A stretch of 64,000 nucleotides of DNA from the NCBI RefSeq assembly GCF_015706575.1, contig NW_024037069.1, forward strand, positions 44,213,553 to 44,277,552. The letters are read 5' to 3'. This DNA comes from Patiria miniata. Lineage: Eukaryota; Echinodermata; Asteroidea; Valvatida; Asterinidae. Each line of letters begins with the position of its first letter. The stretch's first letter is position 1. The notes under the pieces are model-generated. The model was not told the DNA's origin. It did no database searches and saw nothing but the letters and a program-made list of their open reading frames with translations. The position numbers and the translations under genes are program-made. Positions 9,589 through 22,985 of the stretch are shown here, in pieces.

Positions 9589-12500
9589 TTTTGCCCGCTA
9601 GGGTAACTATGAAAACAGTCACAAACTGAATTTGTTTTTCTTCACCACTTAATAAAGTCCAACTGTTAAACTGATTTTGTTTCAGTTAGAATGTGGGCCT
9701 ATGCAAAACCGTGATACCAAAGCAAGTGCACTTAATAACGTGAAAATATCCAATATTGTATCTCGGCTTTAGGCAAACTTGTCTCATATATCTAGAAGTA
9801 AATTCTGTGGCCACACTTGTGGCTGTTGTCCTCACGTATGGCGTTACCATTTTGCACACTGTGTAAGCAAGATTCAATCAATTACACAAATAGGAATTGT
9901 GTACCTGCAGGTGCCTGTTACTAAATTAATTCATATTGTCGGTTGTTTTGACTTCTACTGCCTTATTTATTTGATATTCGATCCTTAAGATTTTTCTCTG
10001 TAATTATAATACGTGACATTCAATGTAATACATTTTACAGTTGTAATTCAGAATTCAGGTTTAATTGAATTTGAGGGTTTTCGTCATCTCAAGTACATTT
10101 CTTTATTCGTTTTTGTTTATGTTGAACATTGTAGTTTAAAATAGTTTGTGAGATAAAGAGACCTGATTTTAGTGAGTTTGTCGAAGGAAACCAAAATCAT
10201 AGCCTTTCTCAGTCATGTGGTTGCGAAGGGCGATTTCTAAAGGTTACGTAACACTTCATTTTGAATGATACTACATGTGCACACACATGTTCACGTTGGC
10301 GGTCGAAATCTTTGAAAATTAATTTCTCCCGTTTGGAAGACCGTATCTTCATGCAACTTTCAGGGTTTACTTTCCTCATAATGATCCAAGTATGTGCTAA
10401 AACTCGTTGTGATGTGTTCATTACTTTTTGTTGAAATTGGAAAAATAGGCCTGGCTATGTGCACTTTTGAAAGTTGGAACACTACGTTTGCAATAGCTGT
10501 CAATCTGTTCAAGACTCACAAATATTAATAAGGTTGCTATTCATTATGGTATGCAGTATTAATTTGGAGAAAAGCCTCCTTCACGAGTTATTAATTGATA
10601 AATATCACCCCTTTTGCCGGCTTCCATTAGTCGATACCGAGACCCACGCCAAAACACGCCGCTTGACGCTAAAGAGTATGCTAATCAACCATACTCGGTC
10701 AACCGTAGCGCCTACATTAATACATAAATTTGGGGAAATTTTCGAACAATTTCTTAAGACTTGAAGGTCAGCTTTACCATTAACCAGTATTTACGTTTTG
10801 GCATCGATGACCGACATTTTTTTCACTGACATGAAGTTTAGAATGTCGGTTTCCGTATAAGTTAATATTTCAATCATACTGAGTATATTTTATGAGAAAC
10901 ACAATGTTCAAAAGGCCATGTTTTTTGGGGGTACATGGATTTCACTGCTCTATTATAGCGTCTTAGTACGTAATCGGATTAGCTTTGCCTAACAACACCA
11001 GATGCTTTGCCTTAGCAACCACATGACTGTTCTCCCCAGACTAGAGATGTGTCTTACATAAAAGGAGAGGCATCACCCTCAAAGCCTCTGAAAAGTGGTC
11101 CTCTTGGCTGAAACCAAACTCACTGTCCACAGCCTTGATTGATTTCCTACTGCATTTCCTTTAATCTTCAGTTCCCTTTGTCTTGTAGTTTTGTATTCCA
11201 TTGTCTCAGAACAATGTAGCTACATCATTTCCTGTGCTTTCTTTGCTGTCTTAATTCTTACTGAAAGCTGTATGTATATACCTAAACCGGAAATTCATTC
11301 TTTTAATTTGACTATGTTTGTTTTTGTAGGTTTTTTTTTCTTTAGCCCCATGTTCTTATTTGGCTTTGGGTTTCTTAATTAAAAAAATATTGGAGTCAGA
11401 AAACATTAAACAAATTTAAACCTACACACGAGTGTGGTGACTTTCTGGAGCTTATAGTTCAAATCAGCTTTTCTGATATTATTTCCATAAATTTCTAAAG
11501 TGGGAAAATATTTGTTTATTTGACATTTATGTACAGAGAAGTTGGGTGCATCAAGGGAGATTGTTTTGTTTAAATAACTGGGTTGTTTGAGAGGGATTTT
11601 ATTTATTTTGTTGAAATGCTACCAAGTGGTGAATGAATCATTTTCCACGTAGACATTCACAACACCTTCTATTGAAATTCAAGTTTCATTTATCTTAAAT
11701 CATTTATGTATATTAGAAAATAATGTCTCTATCAATTGCATTTGCTGATTCTATGAATGCAAAATGAAATTTAAAAGTTAAATCTAAACCCATTGATTGA
11801 ATTCTTCAACTTACTTCCGAAGGTAGACTTTTGTAGTTGTCCAAATCTGTTACCTAAAACTCATTAGCATGCCACATTGACTTCGTCTTACATAAACTTT
11901 CTGTTTATTTACGAGTCGTTTATTTATTTCTGTCGTCTTATTATATGGAAGGACTCTGTAAAAATCAAAATCGCACCGACTTATTTTGGTTTGAATTGTG
12001 ACAGTGACCTCTTTATTTACCTTTCTTTAATAAAAGACATAGTTTCCAGCGCCTTGAGTACCTAATTGTTGGTATAGATACGTGCACTATATAAGACTCC
12101 ATTATTGTTATAAGCCCGGGTGGATCTAGAACGCCGATAGAAATCCGCCATTGTACTAGTCTTGGACCGTATTTACCGTCAGCCGGTCCTTGATAAGCAC
12201 AAGAAGATGAATCAAATTCTTGGGAACTTCTGCACCGCTACCATGGAATTCCGAGCAAACACAAATCCACACCCACTGGTTGACTAAGATTACCAGGCCC
12301 ATCAGTGTACAGAAATCAAGATATGCAGACGCTTTAGATGATTGATAGTGAATATACCATGGCTTTGATCATCAAAGTGAGGATCTCAAGTCGAAAAAAA
12401 TTGAGTTCCCTCACAGCTGCAGTAAGAGGACTACGCCATAGTTTTTAATCCAAAATCGATCACGATTTTGATTTTGTGATTTGTTCAACATGAACACGCA

Positions 12501-12641
12501 TGAGTAGACCTGTTACGGTACATTCGTTGATATTACACACCTCGAAGATGGCTGTTGAATGCAATCGATCTATACTAAGAATTAAGAATACAGAATTTTT
12601 TGAAATATTGCATTGGTGGAAAGAAACTGAAGGTGCAATTT
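9589..12641. other. gene-free spacer, nothing recognised
   Basis: About 3 kb without a convincing exon or repeat. The open frames here are short and low in complexity. The stretch at 12115-12420 is somewhat GC-richer but reads through no recognisable protein. Confidence 0.4.
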
Positions 12642-13357
12642 GACCCTTTCATAAAATGATTTCTCCCCACCTCAGCTTTCCCCATCAAAGTTTAATATGT
12701 TTTAAGTGATAAAAGTTACAAATGTATTAAGATTGGTGAGAAGGATAGGGGGCAAAGCGATCCGCCATCAGTCACTTGAACAAAACTTACGGGCGCCAAC
12801 AAATGTTGGTCACTGTTAAATGGCCCATGCAATGTAATTTATTTTTTTACTTTAAACCTTACAAATGCAACTTTTTCTGTCCCATTAAACCTTATTTTCA
12901 ATTTTTGTTTTGCCATTTTGAAGGGTATTTTGGTGCATTTTTGGTTGTTATGCTAATGTAATTTGCAAATCCATGAGCAAAACTATGCTGTCATTCAGCA
13001 CAAAAAGTCGCTAGAATTTTGGATATTTTGCCGTCATCAATTTTCTTTTCTTAGGTGATTCGAGTCGTGTATAAAGTACATGATAGTAAGCCAATGAGCA
13101 ACCCTTTCTCACAAATGTTTTCAATGAGGAAAATTTGGGTTCATAATTTGAACCGAAACCCCCTAAACTGAACAGTGTCTTCCTGAAATGACATCACAAC
13201 AACAGCGCCCTCAGTTGTCCAGAACAAAATGGAAAATTTAAAGTTTTCAATAAAATTAACCAAAAAGGGATGTCAAATAGTTTTCATACATTTTAAGAGG
13301 AGTAGAAAATTGCACAAAATGAGTTCCTAAGAAAAATGTATCCCTTGGACCCTTTAA
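12642..13357 (-). mobile_element. TTAAAGGG-ended element, second family, long copy
   Basis: Read on the minus strand it starts TTAAAGGGTCCAAGGGA at 13357 and ends near GACCCTTTC at 12642. Long blocks match 60170-60615 in opposite orientation, for example TGTATGAAAACTATTTG, the GACATCA..CTTCCTGAAATGACATCA region and CATTTTGAAGGGTATTTTGG. It has no coding frame. It ends like the 523-bp MITE but differs internally. Confidence 0.75.
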
Positions 13358-15419
13358 GCCTTGACTATACCGCCATCATTTTAAATTGACATGTTTAATA
13401 CAGAACAAGTTTTAAATTATTGTGCATGTGGACTTCGTGGTGAAAATCACAACAAAATATGCAACAGAAAAGTTACTGTCGTACAAAGGGTCGCTTCACA
13501 AGAATACAAATTAGATAAAGAATCTTCCATGCAAGTGCAATAGGGAGCCATACAAACCTTGGCATTGTAATCGTTTTAACAGACACAATGTAGGTCTACA
13601 TTGAAAAGGTTTACCGAATAATACAGCGTTTGTGTCCCATGCGGGAACTGTGTCACCCTAAAGAACACCTAGTATGCATGAACAGTATTTTTTTTAACCT
13701 TTAAATGCGAGCACACAGCTCAGGCACACGTCACAATACATAGTCAGCAGTTTCAAGTCGTATGCGTAGACATGCAGGCCTTCAGATCCGTACAGGCATA
13801 AAATCAGACCACCGTATGATTGAAGGAGGCTGATTAACTCTGCAGAGTAACGAGAGGATTTTCTGCCCAAAACCGATTTTGTTGGGGACTCCTTCATCTT
13901 TTTATTGTCTGCTGTTATGCCTGATTGATATCGATAAATGCCTAAATCGGTTACCGGCCTTGACGAGATGAGCGTCAATCTTCAGCTGGCTATGGGGGTG
14001 TGTTGTCTCCCCCAGCGTTATTATTAGGCCCCCAGCCCGCACTGCCACTACACCGTTTAAATCGCGTTCGCCTCGCACACGGGACAGGGTTTTTCTAGGG
14101 ATGCCGAGCCATCACCTCGCAGGACCCCTGTGAACCACGTAAGTAACATTTCTGTTATTTTGTTCCACCTTGGACTTTTAAGTACGATCACCCAAACGCT
14201 GAAGAGTGGTTGATGTAGGTCCTAGCTGATTTACACCCCTCGGGCTACGTGCAGTTCAAGGTTGTCTAAGGTTCGTTGAGTGGACAATGTCGTCGTATCA
14301 CTGAAACAAGGTCGTATAAACTCAGATATCTATATTCTACATGTTTCATATCAAAGACAAATTTACATGGCGCCACAAAAGTTTCACATGGGAATTATTC
14401 GAGATGAGTGAAATCCGAGTTTAAACAAATACTACCTAATTATTGCACCGACACGACGATATTGTCCAATTGTTATACTTTCACCACATTATGCTACTTT
14501 ATGCTACTAGTTATGTCAGTGTTGAGACATCGGGAAGGTTATTACCGTGGGTGACTACATTTGCCCAAAATACCTTAAAATCGCAAGAAATTACTAAACA
14601 ACCCCCCTGTTGTTATTCACCCGTGTACATTATTGCTTGATGTTGAAAACTATCATCCGCCGAAGTTGAAAAGGCCATTCAATATATATTTTCAGGTTTT
14701 CATCACCTCCCGCCTCGATTTTCACTCCCGCCCCGATTTATTTTACATTTTATATTTTTTTTTCTGAAAGTGTGTCTTTTTTCTCAAAAAAAGTATATTT
14801 TCCAGACAAGTTTCTCACGAAAAATCACAGGCACAGTCGCACTGATTCGCAGGCAAAAATTGTGCACGACATTCAGCGAGGCGATGATGTGGTATTGATC
14901 GATACGACAACGCTGTAGGCACCATACAGTGAGCTCGTGATAGTACTCATCATAACTCATGGTCGTAAAGTTTTAAAGTTCAAAGTTAAGTTGACATACA
15001 TGTATGGCAAGGGTAGGCCAATTGTTGCGTTGTTTCTTTGAACCCTGCATTATGCCTTTCGTAATCGCCCAGACTACATGTGGAGTGAAGGTTTTCAAGC
15101 CATGGTTTGGGATTAATGTCCCACGGACATTTTCCGTGAATGAACTGTACAACAGCTTTGCCGCAGGAATTTATAAAATATAAAATACCAATTCCCCTCC
15201 CAACCGATTTGTTTTCAATCTTGAGAGATAAAAACCTAAAAATCGATATTAAATGGCCTAAAAATCCGATTAGTAGTCCTCTTTTCATTTATACCCTATA
15301 CTGGAGATGGGAGAAATCTTTAACGTACGTGAGACAGTCCACTTATAACACCGAAGGATTCTCAATAATCAACGTTTGAGATTTTTGTGCTTTTTATGCA
15401 AAATTTCGCTATGGATATT
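13358..15419. other. gene-free spacer, nothing recognised
   Basis: Moderately GC-rich at 13980-14130, otherwise AT-rich. No exon-like frame, RNA gene or inverted repeat was identified. Confidence 0.4.
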
Positions 15420-15945
15420 TGTTTTTCCAAAGGGATTGGAAGGGTGAGCATTTGGTGTTTGGGATGGTGTACACAATTGGCCTGATCGAAAAAACTGTAC
15501 GCATTCAACACACTCTTTTTAGCTGAGGACCTTTCTCGCTTTTCGCAGAAAAAAAAGGCGCTCCCTTCAATGTCGGCGCTTTGAAGATACACTCCTACTA
15601 GAGTACTATTATCACAATAACTTTCACGTTGACTGTACGCGTTATTTCATAGTTGACAATAGAGATCGTTTTATAGTGGGCCAATATTGAAATCTCGATC
15701 CGCTCTATAGCACACTCCATCACGCAACAGTTTAGACCCCCCCCCCGGCCTCCTTGTTTTTCCTCTCATTCTCTTTAATGTGATTTAAGTCCCGTTCTGG
15801 CAAAATATTTAAATTACGATATTTTGCACAACACCGACTGGATCTGTGTAGGCCTACCTAAAGTGCGATGACCTTCCAGTCGTATACGCAAATATGTAGA
15901 ATGAGGGCACCACGGTAACTGTTTCAGCCGATTGTCGGCTAACTT
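15420..15945 (+). repeat. local direct duplication A, unit 1
   Basis: It shares an ordered series of blocks with 17226-17760: CCAAAGGGATTGGAAGGGTGA, TTTGGGATGGTGTACACAA, TTCAACACACTCTTTTTAGC, TTGAAGATACACTC, TACGCGTTATTTCATAGTTG, ACACCGACTGGATCTGTGTA. The units differ by indels and a poly-C tract (15737-15746). No TIR, poly(A) tail or coding frame is seen, so it looks like a segmental duplication or two copies of an unknown low-copy repeat. Confidence 0.8.
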
Positions 15946-17225
15946 TGGCAGATTTTTTTTGTTAAAAAACGAGTTTGACAGAAAATTGGACAGGATGGAT
16001 TTTTTGGCGGATTTCTGGCAGTATTCTGCAAAAATGGTTTAGACAGAAAAAAACATAGTAAATTTGAAAAAAAATGGTAGATTGTCTCGCCCATCTGCCA
16101 AATGGAGACCCTCTTCCAGACTGACCATTATTATGCATTATTATGTCCATTTTCACGGCGCATTATATCGGTTTTGAGCGGGTTGTCTTTTTTGGCGATT
16201 GATGTCAAGAACTCTCTAACCATATTGAAATAATTCCTGAACAATAATATTTGTCAACAATATTCCCCCCATACGCCACTGCACAGGAGTCTGATTTTCA
16301 AATGTCGCTGGTCTGTGTGATTCACTCTCACCCACTGGTCTGAAGAGGGCGCTATTAATATCGGTGTGGCCCATGGTGTGGCCTCTGATCTACCAACCAC
16401 CTAGGGTTGCAGACCAGTAAATAGACTGCCATAGATCCCAGTAATACACAACGACCCTTCAAGGTGTTTGAAATACACATCTAAACACTTAAAGCTTATT
16501 TTCATCATCTTTCATTTCCGTTCATTTTTTTTAGAGGTTAACAAATGACTTTTGGAAGAAAATTCCATCCAAAGATGATCACCCCTAAAAGCAGTCCTGA
16601 AGCCCATTACCATTTTGAAAATGGACGCATACGCTTCAATGCAAAAAAAGAGCCATTTTAGGGCCTAATTTCATCCAAATTGCACAGAAATACAGAAATA
16701 CCAGTTCGCAGTCCTCTGCACGCGCGGCAACTACTAGGTGCTCTGCACCCTTCCTTTTTTTTTTTTTTTTTTTTTTTTTAGCCCTTAATATGCTCTAATA
16801 CCGAAGAATTTGAGGGCATGATGCAAATCGTGATTTGGCCAGCGTATGCAGTTTTGGGCCTATTACAGGTCTGCATCCCTCTAGTCATGTTCCAAGACCG
16901 GATGTCGTTGCTGCTTCCCTGATGCGGCAGGAAGCACATTTTTCTTCTGCAGGCTAGTAAAGTCATTTTATACGCATGCGTGAAACGCATCACGTGAGTA
17001 AATTTTCTTGCACTGTGTTTGCTCAAGTCCTATACTTATCGATGAAATAAGTTTCATTTCCCCCTCTGATTCGATGGCCCTGGAGGATTTTTGTTTATAA
17101 AAGGAATTTAATTCAGAGAAGCATATTTCGTTAACAACTGACGCATGCGCATTGCGCATTATATTATTCGTGCGCATCATAGTCATTTGAGATGATTTTG
17201 CAAATTATCTTTGCAGCTAGGGTTA
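15946..17225. other. spacer between the duplicated units
   Basis: Unique-looking AT-rich sequence with a ~25-bp T run at about 16755-16779 and no recognised feature. Confidence 0.4.
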
Positions 17226-17760
17226 TTTTTTTTCCAAAGGGATTGGAAGGGTGAGTATGCCCTATTTGGGTTTGGGATGGTGTACACAATTGGCCTGAAA
17301 CCGTACTATTCAACACACTCTTTTTAGCTGAGGATCTTTCTCGTTTTTTGCTGAAATGTCGGCGCTTTGAAGATACACTCTATAGAGTGTTATTATCACA
17401 ATAACTTTCATGTGGACTGTACGCGTTATTTCATAGTTGACAATAGTGAGATCGTTTAATGGGCCTATATTGCCTTAGCGAACGCCGATTGATGAAATCT
17501 CGATCCGCTCTACAGCACATCCATCACGCAGTTAAATATTACAGACTCGTTACTAGAGTTCAGTATAGACTCCCCCTGTTTTTTCCTCTCTTTCTCTTTA
17601 ATGTGATTTAAGTCCTGTTCTGGCAAAATATTTACCCATTTTACTCCATTAGTTGCACAACACCGACTGGATCTGTGTACCTGTAAGCGTTGACCTTACA
17701 GTCGTTGCACACACATTTGTCGAATGAGGGCGCTTTTAGATCGTCCGATTGCTCACGGTC
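17226..17760 (+). repeat. local direct duplication A, unit 2
   Basis: Second copy of the block at 15420-15945, offset by about 1.8 kb in the same orientation. It differs mainly by small insertions and deletions. A C20 tract follows the unit at 17808-17827. Confidence 0.8.
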
Positions 17761-19610
17761 GAGGTCTTGGTGTGGGCGAGCGAAGCACGCAAGCCATTTT
17801 CGCTCGTCCCCCCCCCCCCCCCCCCCCGCCCTGCAAACAGGACGCTGGGATACTCGATACTCGATGAATTCGCGCTCTGATTGGATAGATTTTGCGTGAC
17901 CTGTGACCTGCGCATCATCACGGTCTTGACTCTGCAAGGTTTGAAACGGCCGTTAAGACTGATTCATTACTCTTTTATTCCAGTTTAGAGGTTATTTTTT
18001 TTCGTTGAAAAGCGTAATAATGTAGGAAATTCTGTAAAACTTATCTGTGTTGTAAATTTACATATTAATTCCCGTCACTTGCTCAGGCTCCGTTTCGAAT
18101 CACGAACGGTCGGATTGTATTATGCAACGCTCAAAATGTTGTCCACATGGTCCGCAATAAAACAGAAATCACATCCGGTATGGAATGTGAGCATTTCTAT
18201 GGAAAGTTTTCGGATAGCATTTGCGCGCACTGCCAAACTGCGGTCTTAAACAGCTGCAGCCAGATGCTTTATGCATAGGTCATAGGTCACTTCCTTTACA
18301 AGATTCTGTGAAGCTCATCAGCGTATCCCAGCGTCCTCTTTGCCGGGGCGGGGGGGTACGAGCGAAGCAAGCCATTTTCAACTTGCTTTATTGATCCCAT
18401 TGAGAGGGCGTTCTCGATGTTTAGGAAGATGACACTGCAAGAAAAATAATGCACAACATATATACCCATTAAAATGAACTCGTGCATAGCATCCATTTTT
18501 TGTCCATAAATTTTCGGCCGTGGTTTGGCAGCATATTCAGAAAGCTCTGCTTTCTGTCAATAGCGCCCTCTACAGTTTTGGAGTGTGTGTAAATTTATTT
18601 GCGATGTTAAAAATTAAGGCGAGGGTTGGTGACAAAAATGACAAAAGCAAATCCCGAAAATAGATCCCTTATAGGAGCGCCACCACTGGGAACAGATCTT
18701 TATTTCTATGATAAGTGGACGCTTTGTAGTTTACTTGGAAGTTCACTGGTAATGTTAAAATCTGTCCATCTTGAGGGCGCTCTGCGCAAACGGTCAATTG
18801 AATGGCCTTTTGGGTGTGCAAAGGACTTTTTGGGACTCCTTGTCTTTGCGCGACGAATCATGTGTCACCAGAATTAATCATGCTGACATGATGTTGACAT
18901 AAATGATCCTGACAAGAAGGTTTTCACTGTATGCACACCCATTTTACTGTATCAACCGTTGATCCATGCACATTATGCCGACACCTTCATCTCTGAAAGT
19001 GATCTCTGGTATTGATTTTTTATACGTCTTGTCTCATTTTAATACTTACAATTCCTGAACATGTAGGCCGACTCAAAAATTAATGCAGAACACCCCCTCC
19101 CGCGCCCTGGCCTTGTGTTTTCCCGTAGAGATTTTATAGCTGATCGTAACCAGTCCCTCCAAAAAATCGATATGCCGAAGCTCTTTAGTTCGGGAAATCC
19201 TCTTCATCGCCAATGAATCGCTCAAGCACTGACGTCACTGAGTCTAATATCGTAAGAGATTTTCGTCAATGGTCGTTCCCTTCGGGGTAATCCTCTGGGT
19301 AGATCTGTGAATCCAGACGGCCACAAATAGCTCCTTTTAACGAAATCTCTCCCACTTTTCCCCCGCGTTCTATCCATGTCCCTTCGAGCGTACTCCTAAA
19401 CAGCGTCGGCGCAGTTTGCGTTTGGCGAACTCGGAAATAACAGCTTCCGGTTGCCTTCTCCCTCAAGATGGGCAGCCCCCCCCCCCCCTCCACGTAGAGT
19501 GAACAGTCATTAGTTTGTGGGTCCTGAATAGCGCAGTAAATAGCAGCGCGATATCTCGGCGTGAAATTAGAGCTTTAATAAAACGCGGCCGAATTACGGC
19601 AGCTTTCTAT
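17761..19610. other. gene-free spacer with poly-C tracts
   Basis: C runs at 17808-17827 and 19476-19488. The phrase GCAAGCCATTTTC occurs twice (about 17789 and 18368). No coding exon or bounded element was recognised. Confidence 0.4.
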
Positions 19611-20135
19611 TTAAAGGGAAAATACAACATTTGCAAACATCAAAAAATAAAACTACCAAATAATTTTGAAATACCTTGCTGGACTGTTAGTGAATGATAG
19701 TGTAAAGCATCCTGTAAAATCATGGCACCTGGTATACTGTCATTTTCAAGAAAAGTGGTATTTTTGTATCAATTTCCAACGCTGATCGGCCGATCAGCGT
19801 TGGAAAACACTGGCTTTTTTTTCAAATACTGGCCCTAATTGACCATCGCACTTGTTTGCAATCGATTACAAACCTAAGTTGAACGGGTACGAGCCAGCTA
19901 GACTGGTTCCCTGACCTTGCAATTCCCCAATGTATGTAAACTGCTCTGTTTCTTCTTATATGGAGTCAGGGAACCAGACTACAGGAAAATGATTGTTTTT
20001 CTTGGTTTTTATAGCATATTCGAACCCAAAACCTCAAAAAGTCAGTGTAACTATATTTGCTATATATTTCCAACCCCCAAATTCCATCCATTTCTGAAAA
20101 TTACAGCAAAAGCAAATGATGTATATTCCCTTTAA
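19611..20135 (+). mobile_element. TTAA-ended MITE, copy 2 (525 bp)
   Basis: Nearly the same length and sequence as the copy at 3348-3870, in the same orientation. It starts TTAAAGGGAAAATACAACAT and ends in TATATTCCCTTTAA. The 34-bp central palindrome is intact at 19773-19806. High similarity to copy 1 implies fairly recent spread. Confidence 0.85.
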
Positions 20136-21017
20136 TAAGTGGTGCTTCTAATAGTTCTTTTAGGTCGACATGAATGGCCTACAGAGATAGGTAGGGGGAC
20201 ATGGAGATTTTGGAGAGGGTGAGGTGATGGGATGTGCGAGGTCCTAAAACGGAGCTTCCGGTTATTTCACGTACGCGCTTCGGGGACGGCAATCTATTTC
20301 GGGTGTCGCACGGGCAATGAAGATGCAGATACGATATCGGCTGGCAGTAAGGAAAGGTCGACGCGGCATATATCCGTATTGTTTGGGATTAGGTTCATTT
20401 GTGTTGTTGACTAATTCTTAGATATAACTGCCAAAATGATATAAATTCCAGGTCGTTCACAGTACCTACTTGAAACAATTGGTTTGGCCAAAAGGCTCAC
20501 AGGTTTCGTGCCGTTTCTACCGAAAGTATTACAATAGTCAAAGTACTTTCTAGACATTAAATCTTTAGGAGAGTGAATGCTCTTGCAGCAGCCACTATGA
20601 GAACACGTTGAAGAGTTGATATCAATCATTTTTTTATCAGTTAACGAAGAAAGTTCAACTTTATCGTCTTTAATTCGTGGTCTCCTAGGTTCTAGACCCA
20701 TCTTTTAGAGATATATCGATCGGTGCTGTTAAATTTAATTTAAGCTAGTCAGGAGCTTCAAAGACTATTGAGAGGACTGAGAAATATAGAACACAAACCA
20801 CGTGGTAGACAAGCCAGCGAACATCACGTGAACGCCAAGTCTGCTTCTGTACTTGGCGTAACTGCACGTAGCGTAGCGTGCAAAGAAAAGGCCTTGAAAA
20901 ATTATTTAATAATTTCTGCTCGTGTGGCATGTATAATAAGGCGTAAGTTATAGGAAGTCACTGATGTTGTTAACATTTGGAAGCTTTGGACGAGCCGTTT
21001 GACGAAGGGACGAGAAT
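20136..21017. other. non-coding, nothing recognised
   Basis: Mixed AT-rich spacer. A 96-codon minus-strand frame at 20411-20701 has no family resemblance. Confidence 0.35.
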
Positions 21018-21171
21018 AATAGGCCTGAGAATTAATGACGTCACGCTTTGTTTACATGTGCGCTTACATCATAATAGACATTCCCTACTTTGTCTGGCGT
21101 CCCGACTTCGCTCCCATAGGAAAGCGCATATGTAAACAAAGCCATTACGTCATTAGGTCTCAGGTCTATTA
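21018..21171. mobile_element. 154-bp MITE carrying a CRE-like motif in its arm
   Basis: The left arm starts TAATAGGCCTGAGA. The right arm read in reverse starts TAATAGACCTGAGA. Both continue through TAATGACGT and CTTTGTTTACAT, giving arms of about 50 bp. TGACGTCA lies at 21036-21043. Confidence 0.7.
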
Positions 21172-22687
21172 CCTAAGGGTGCGCAGTACAAGCAGGATCG
21201 TCTCACATCCATGTTGCAGGGTGCATGTTGTATTTCCCTTGGTCTATCCTCCAAAGGTCTTAGTTGAACTATCATTGGTAGAAGCGCCTTCTCACTGTTA
21301 TGGTCAATGTGGGCGGCACCATAAACTGATACAGTCGTTCTCTGATTGGTTGATGCATTTAGTATACAAGCCGTCACAGCTGACGTTTTGCGAGGGGGAG
21401 GGTGATAATCTCCATAGCACGCAGTGAGGGCATAATTGGTCGCTGGTTTACATGTACTATTATCAGCGGTAAGAATCACGGCATACCAGGAGGGGTTTCT
21501 TTGCCTGCTTTTGGGAGTGATGTGTGCGGTTTTGCACGTAGGTTCATCTACGTGCAAACTCTGGCGATTCATCTTCAATTGCATCCGTAGAATACTGTGG
21601 AAAATGCTGATAGGATATCCCGCACGGGGCACAGACGCGGTACTTAGCAGCATGTTAGTTAGGAACACCCTTTGTGAGCGTGAGAAGATTTCAATCGTTA
21701 ATTTTAGATTTTATGCGATAGTGCTTCTGATGAACATAATTTGATCGGATGTATTCTCTCTGGATCGGATCAAATCTTATTGGACCGGATTAAATTCGAC
21801 CCATCAGATCAGATCGAGTCGGAATTCGGACATTGATTAATAATGCTTGGTGAATCTTACAACTGACCAGCGCGCCCTCTACTGACATATTTTTGAGAAG
21901 GGATCATTATACAGTCGGCTTTCGAAATGCATATTCATATCATACGAATTCGTACGATCGACGGTTAAATATTGCCACATTTTTCATAATCAACGCCCTC
22001 AACGCCATTGTAAGATGGAAACATGGTCATTCGAGAAATAAGATCGAGCAAAGTCTCCCGTTACCATGCCTGTTCTCCAAAATGCATAATCGATAAACCA
22101 GAGTGACATATTTCGTAGGGCCTATACGTCTATCATTAGAATAATAACATTGGATTTTTAACCATGAAGGAAAAAGAACAGAGCGAGGTTTTGTCATTCT
22201 GGAGTTATACTAGTAACAGCCGTTATCTATATTTCATAAGTATCATAATATATGTATATTGCTTAAATTATTGGCAGACTGAAAGAAGTCTAATACCCCA
22301 AACATTCGACTATTCGTTTAGGCTAACAACAGATCATTAAAGTGAACGTCAATAACACATTTATTTCCCAGGGAGCGTCAGCTGTGTTTGTACATGATTG
22401 GCGACCATGGTCATTTTCATCGATTATGTCACTTCGTACCTGCACGGCCAAGGTATACGTGTTTGGAGCTATTAAGTTCGTGCGTGGTAGAACAATTTGT
22501 CGTGTCAATAGTTCATGTTTCCCTAAGTGTCGATCAGTCATTTGCATATAGATATCATCGGTATGCCAGGACGCATGTTTTTAACATAAATGACGGCATG
22601 CAATGATAAACAAACCTTTCCCTGTAGGCTACTTATGCATACTGATGCATTTAAATTCTGCTGCAACATAGTATGCATTTCGCTTAT
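21172..22687. other. non-coding, nothing recognised
   Basis: It contains a 171-codon minus-strand open frame (21153-21668) with mixed composition and no recognisable domain, judged fortuitous. A cluster of GATCGGAT-like words is present at 21740-21820. Confidence 0.35.
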
Positions 22688-22985
22688 GGGCCTTATTTAC
22701 GAGTCGGCCATATTGAATTGAAAGTTAGGTAAAATCTTAATTTTTGGAACTTGCGAAGAGAAATTAAAGCAACTTAATGAATAATTAATTCCAGTCTGCT
22801 TCAATAAATAATGTAACATTTGTAATTAAACATTCCCTTATGTTAAGCCATATTTAAAAAAAAAATTACAGTAAAATAAGGCTGCATTGTGCATAAAAAG
22901 TCTGGCGCTATCCCATTGAACAGTTAACAATTAATGAAATACATCCAGGGAACTCAACAAAAATGGCCGACTCGTGAATACGTCC
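22688..22985. mobile_element. ~300-bp MITE with 28-bp TIRs
   Basis: The left end GGGCCTTATTTACGAGTCGG pairs with the right end, whose reverse is GGGACGTATTCACGAGTCGG. The interior is AT-rich and non-coding. Confidence 0.65.

Noticed and set aside
21153-21668. 171-codon minus-strand open frame
   Set aside because: Mixed composition, no motif, overlaps the end of a MITE and has no splice context.
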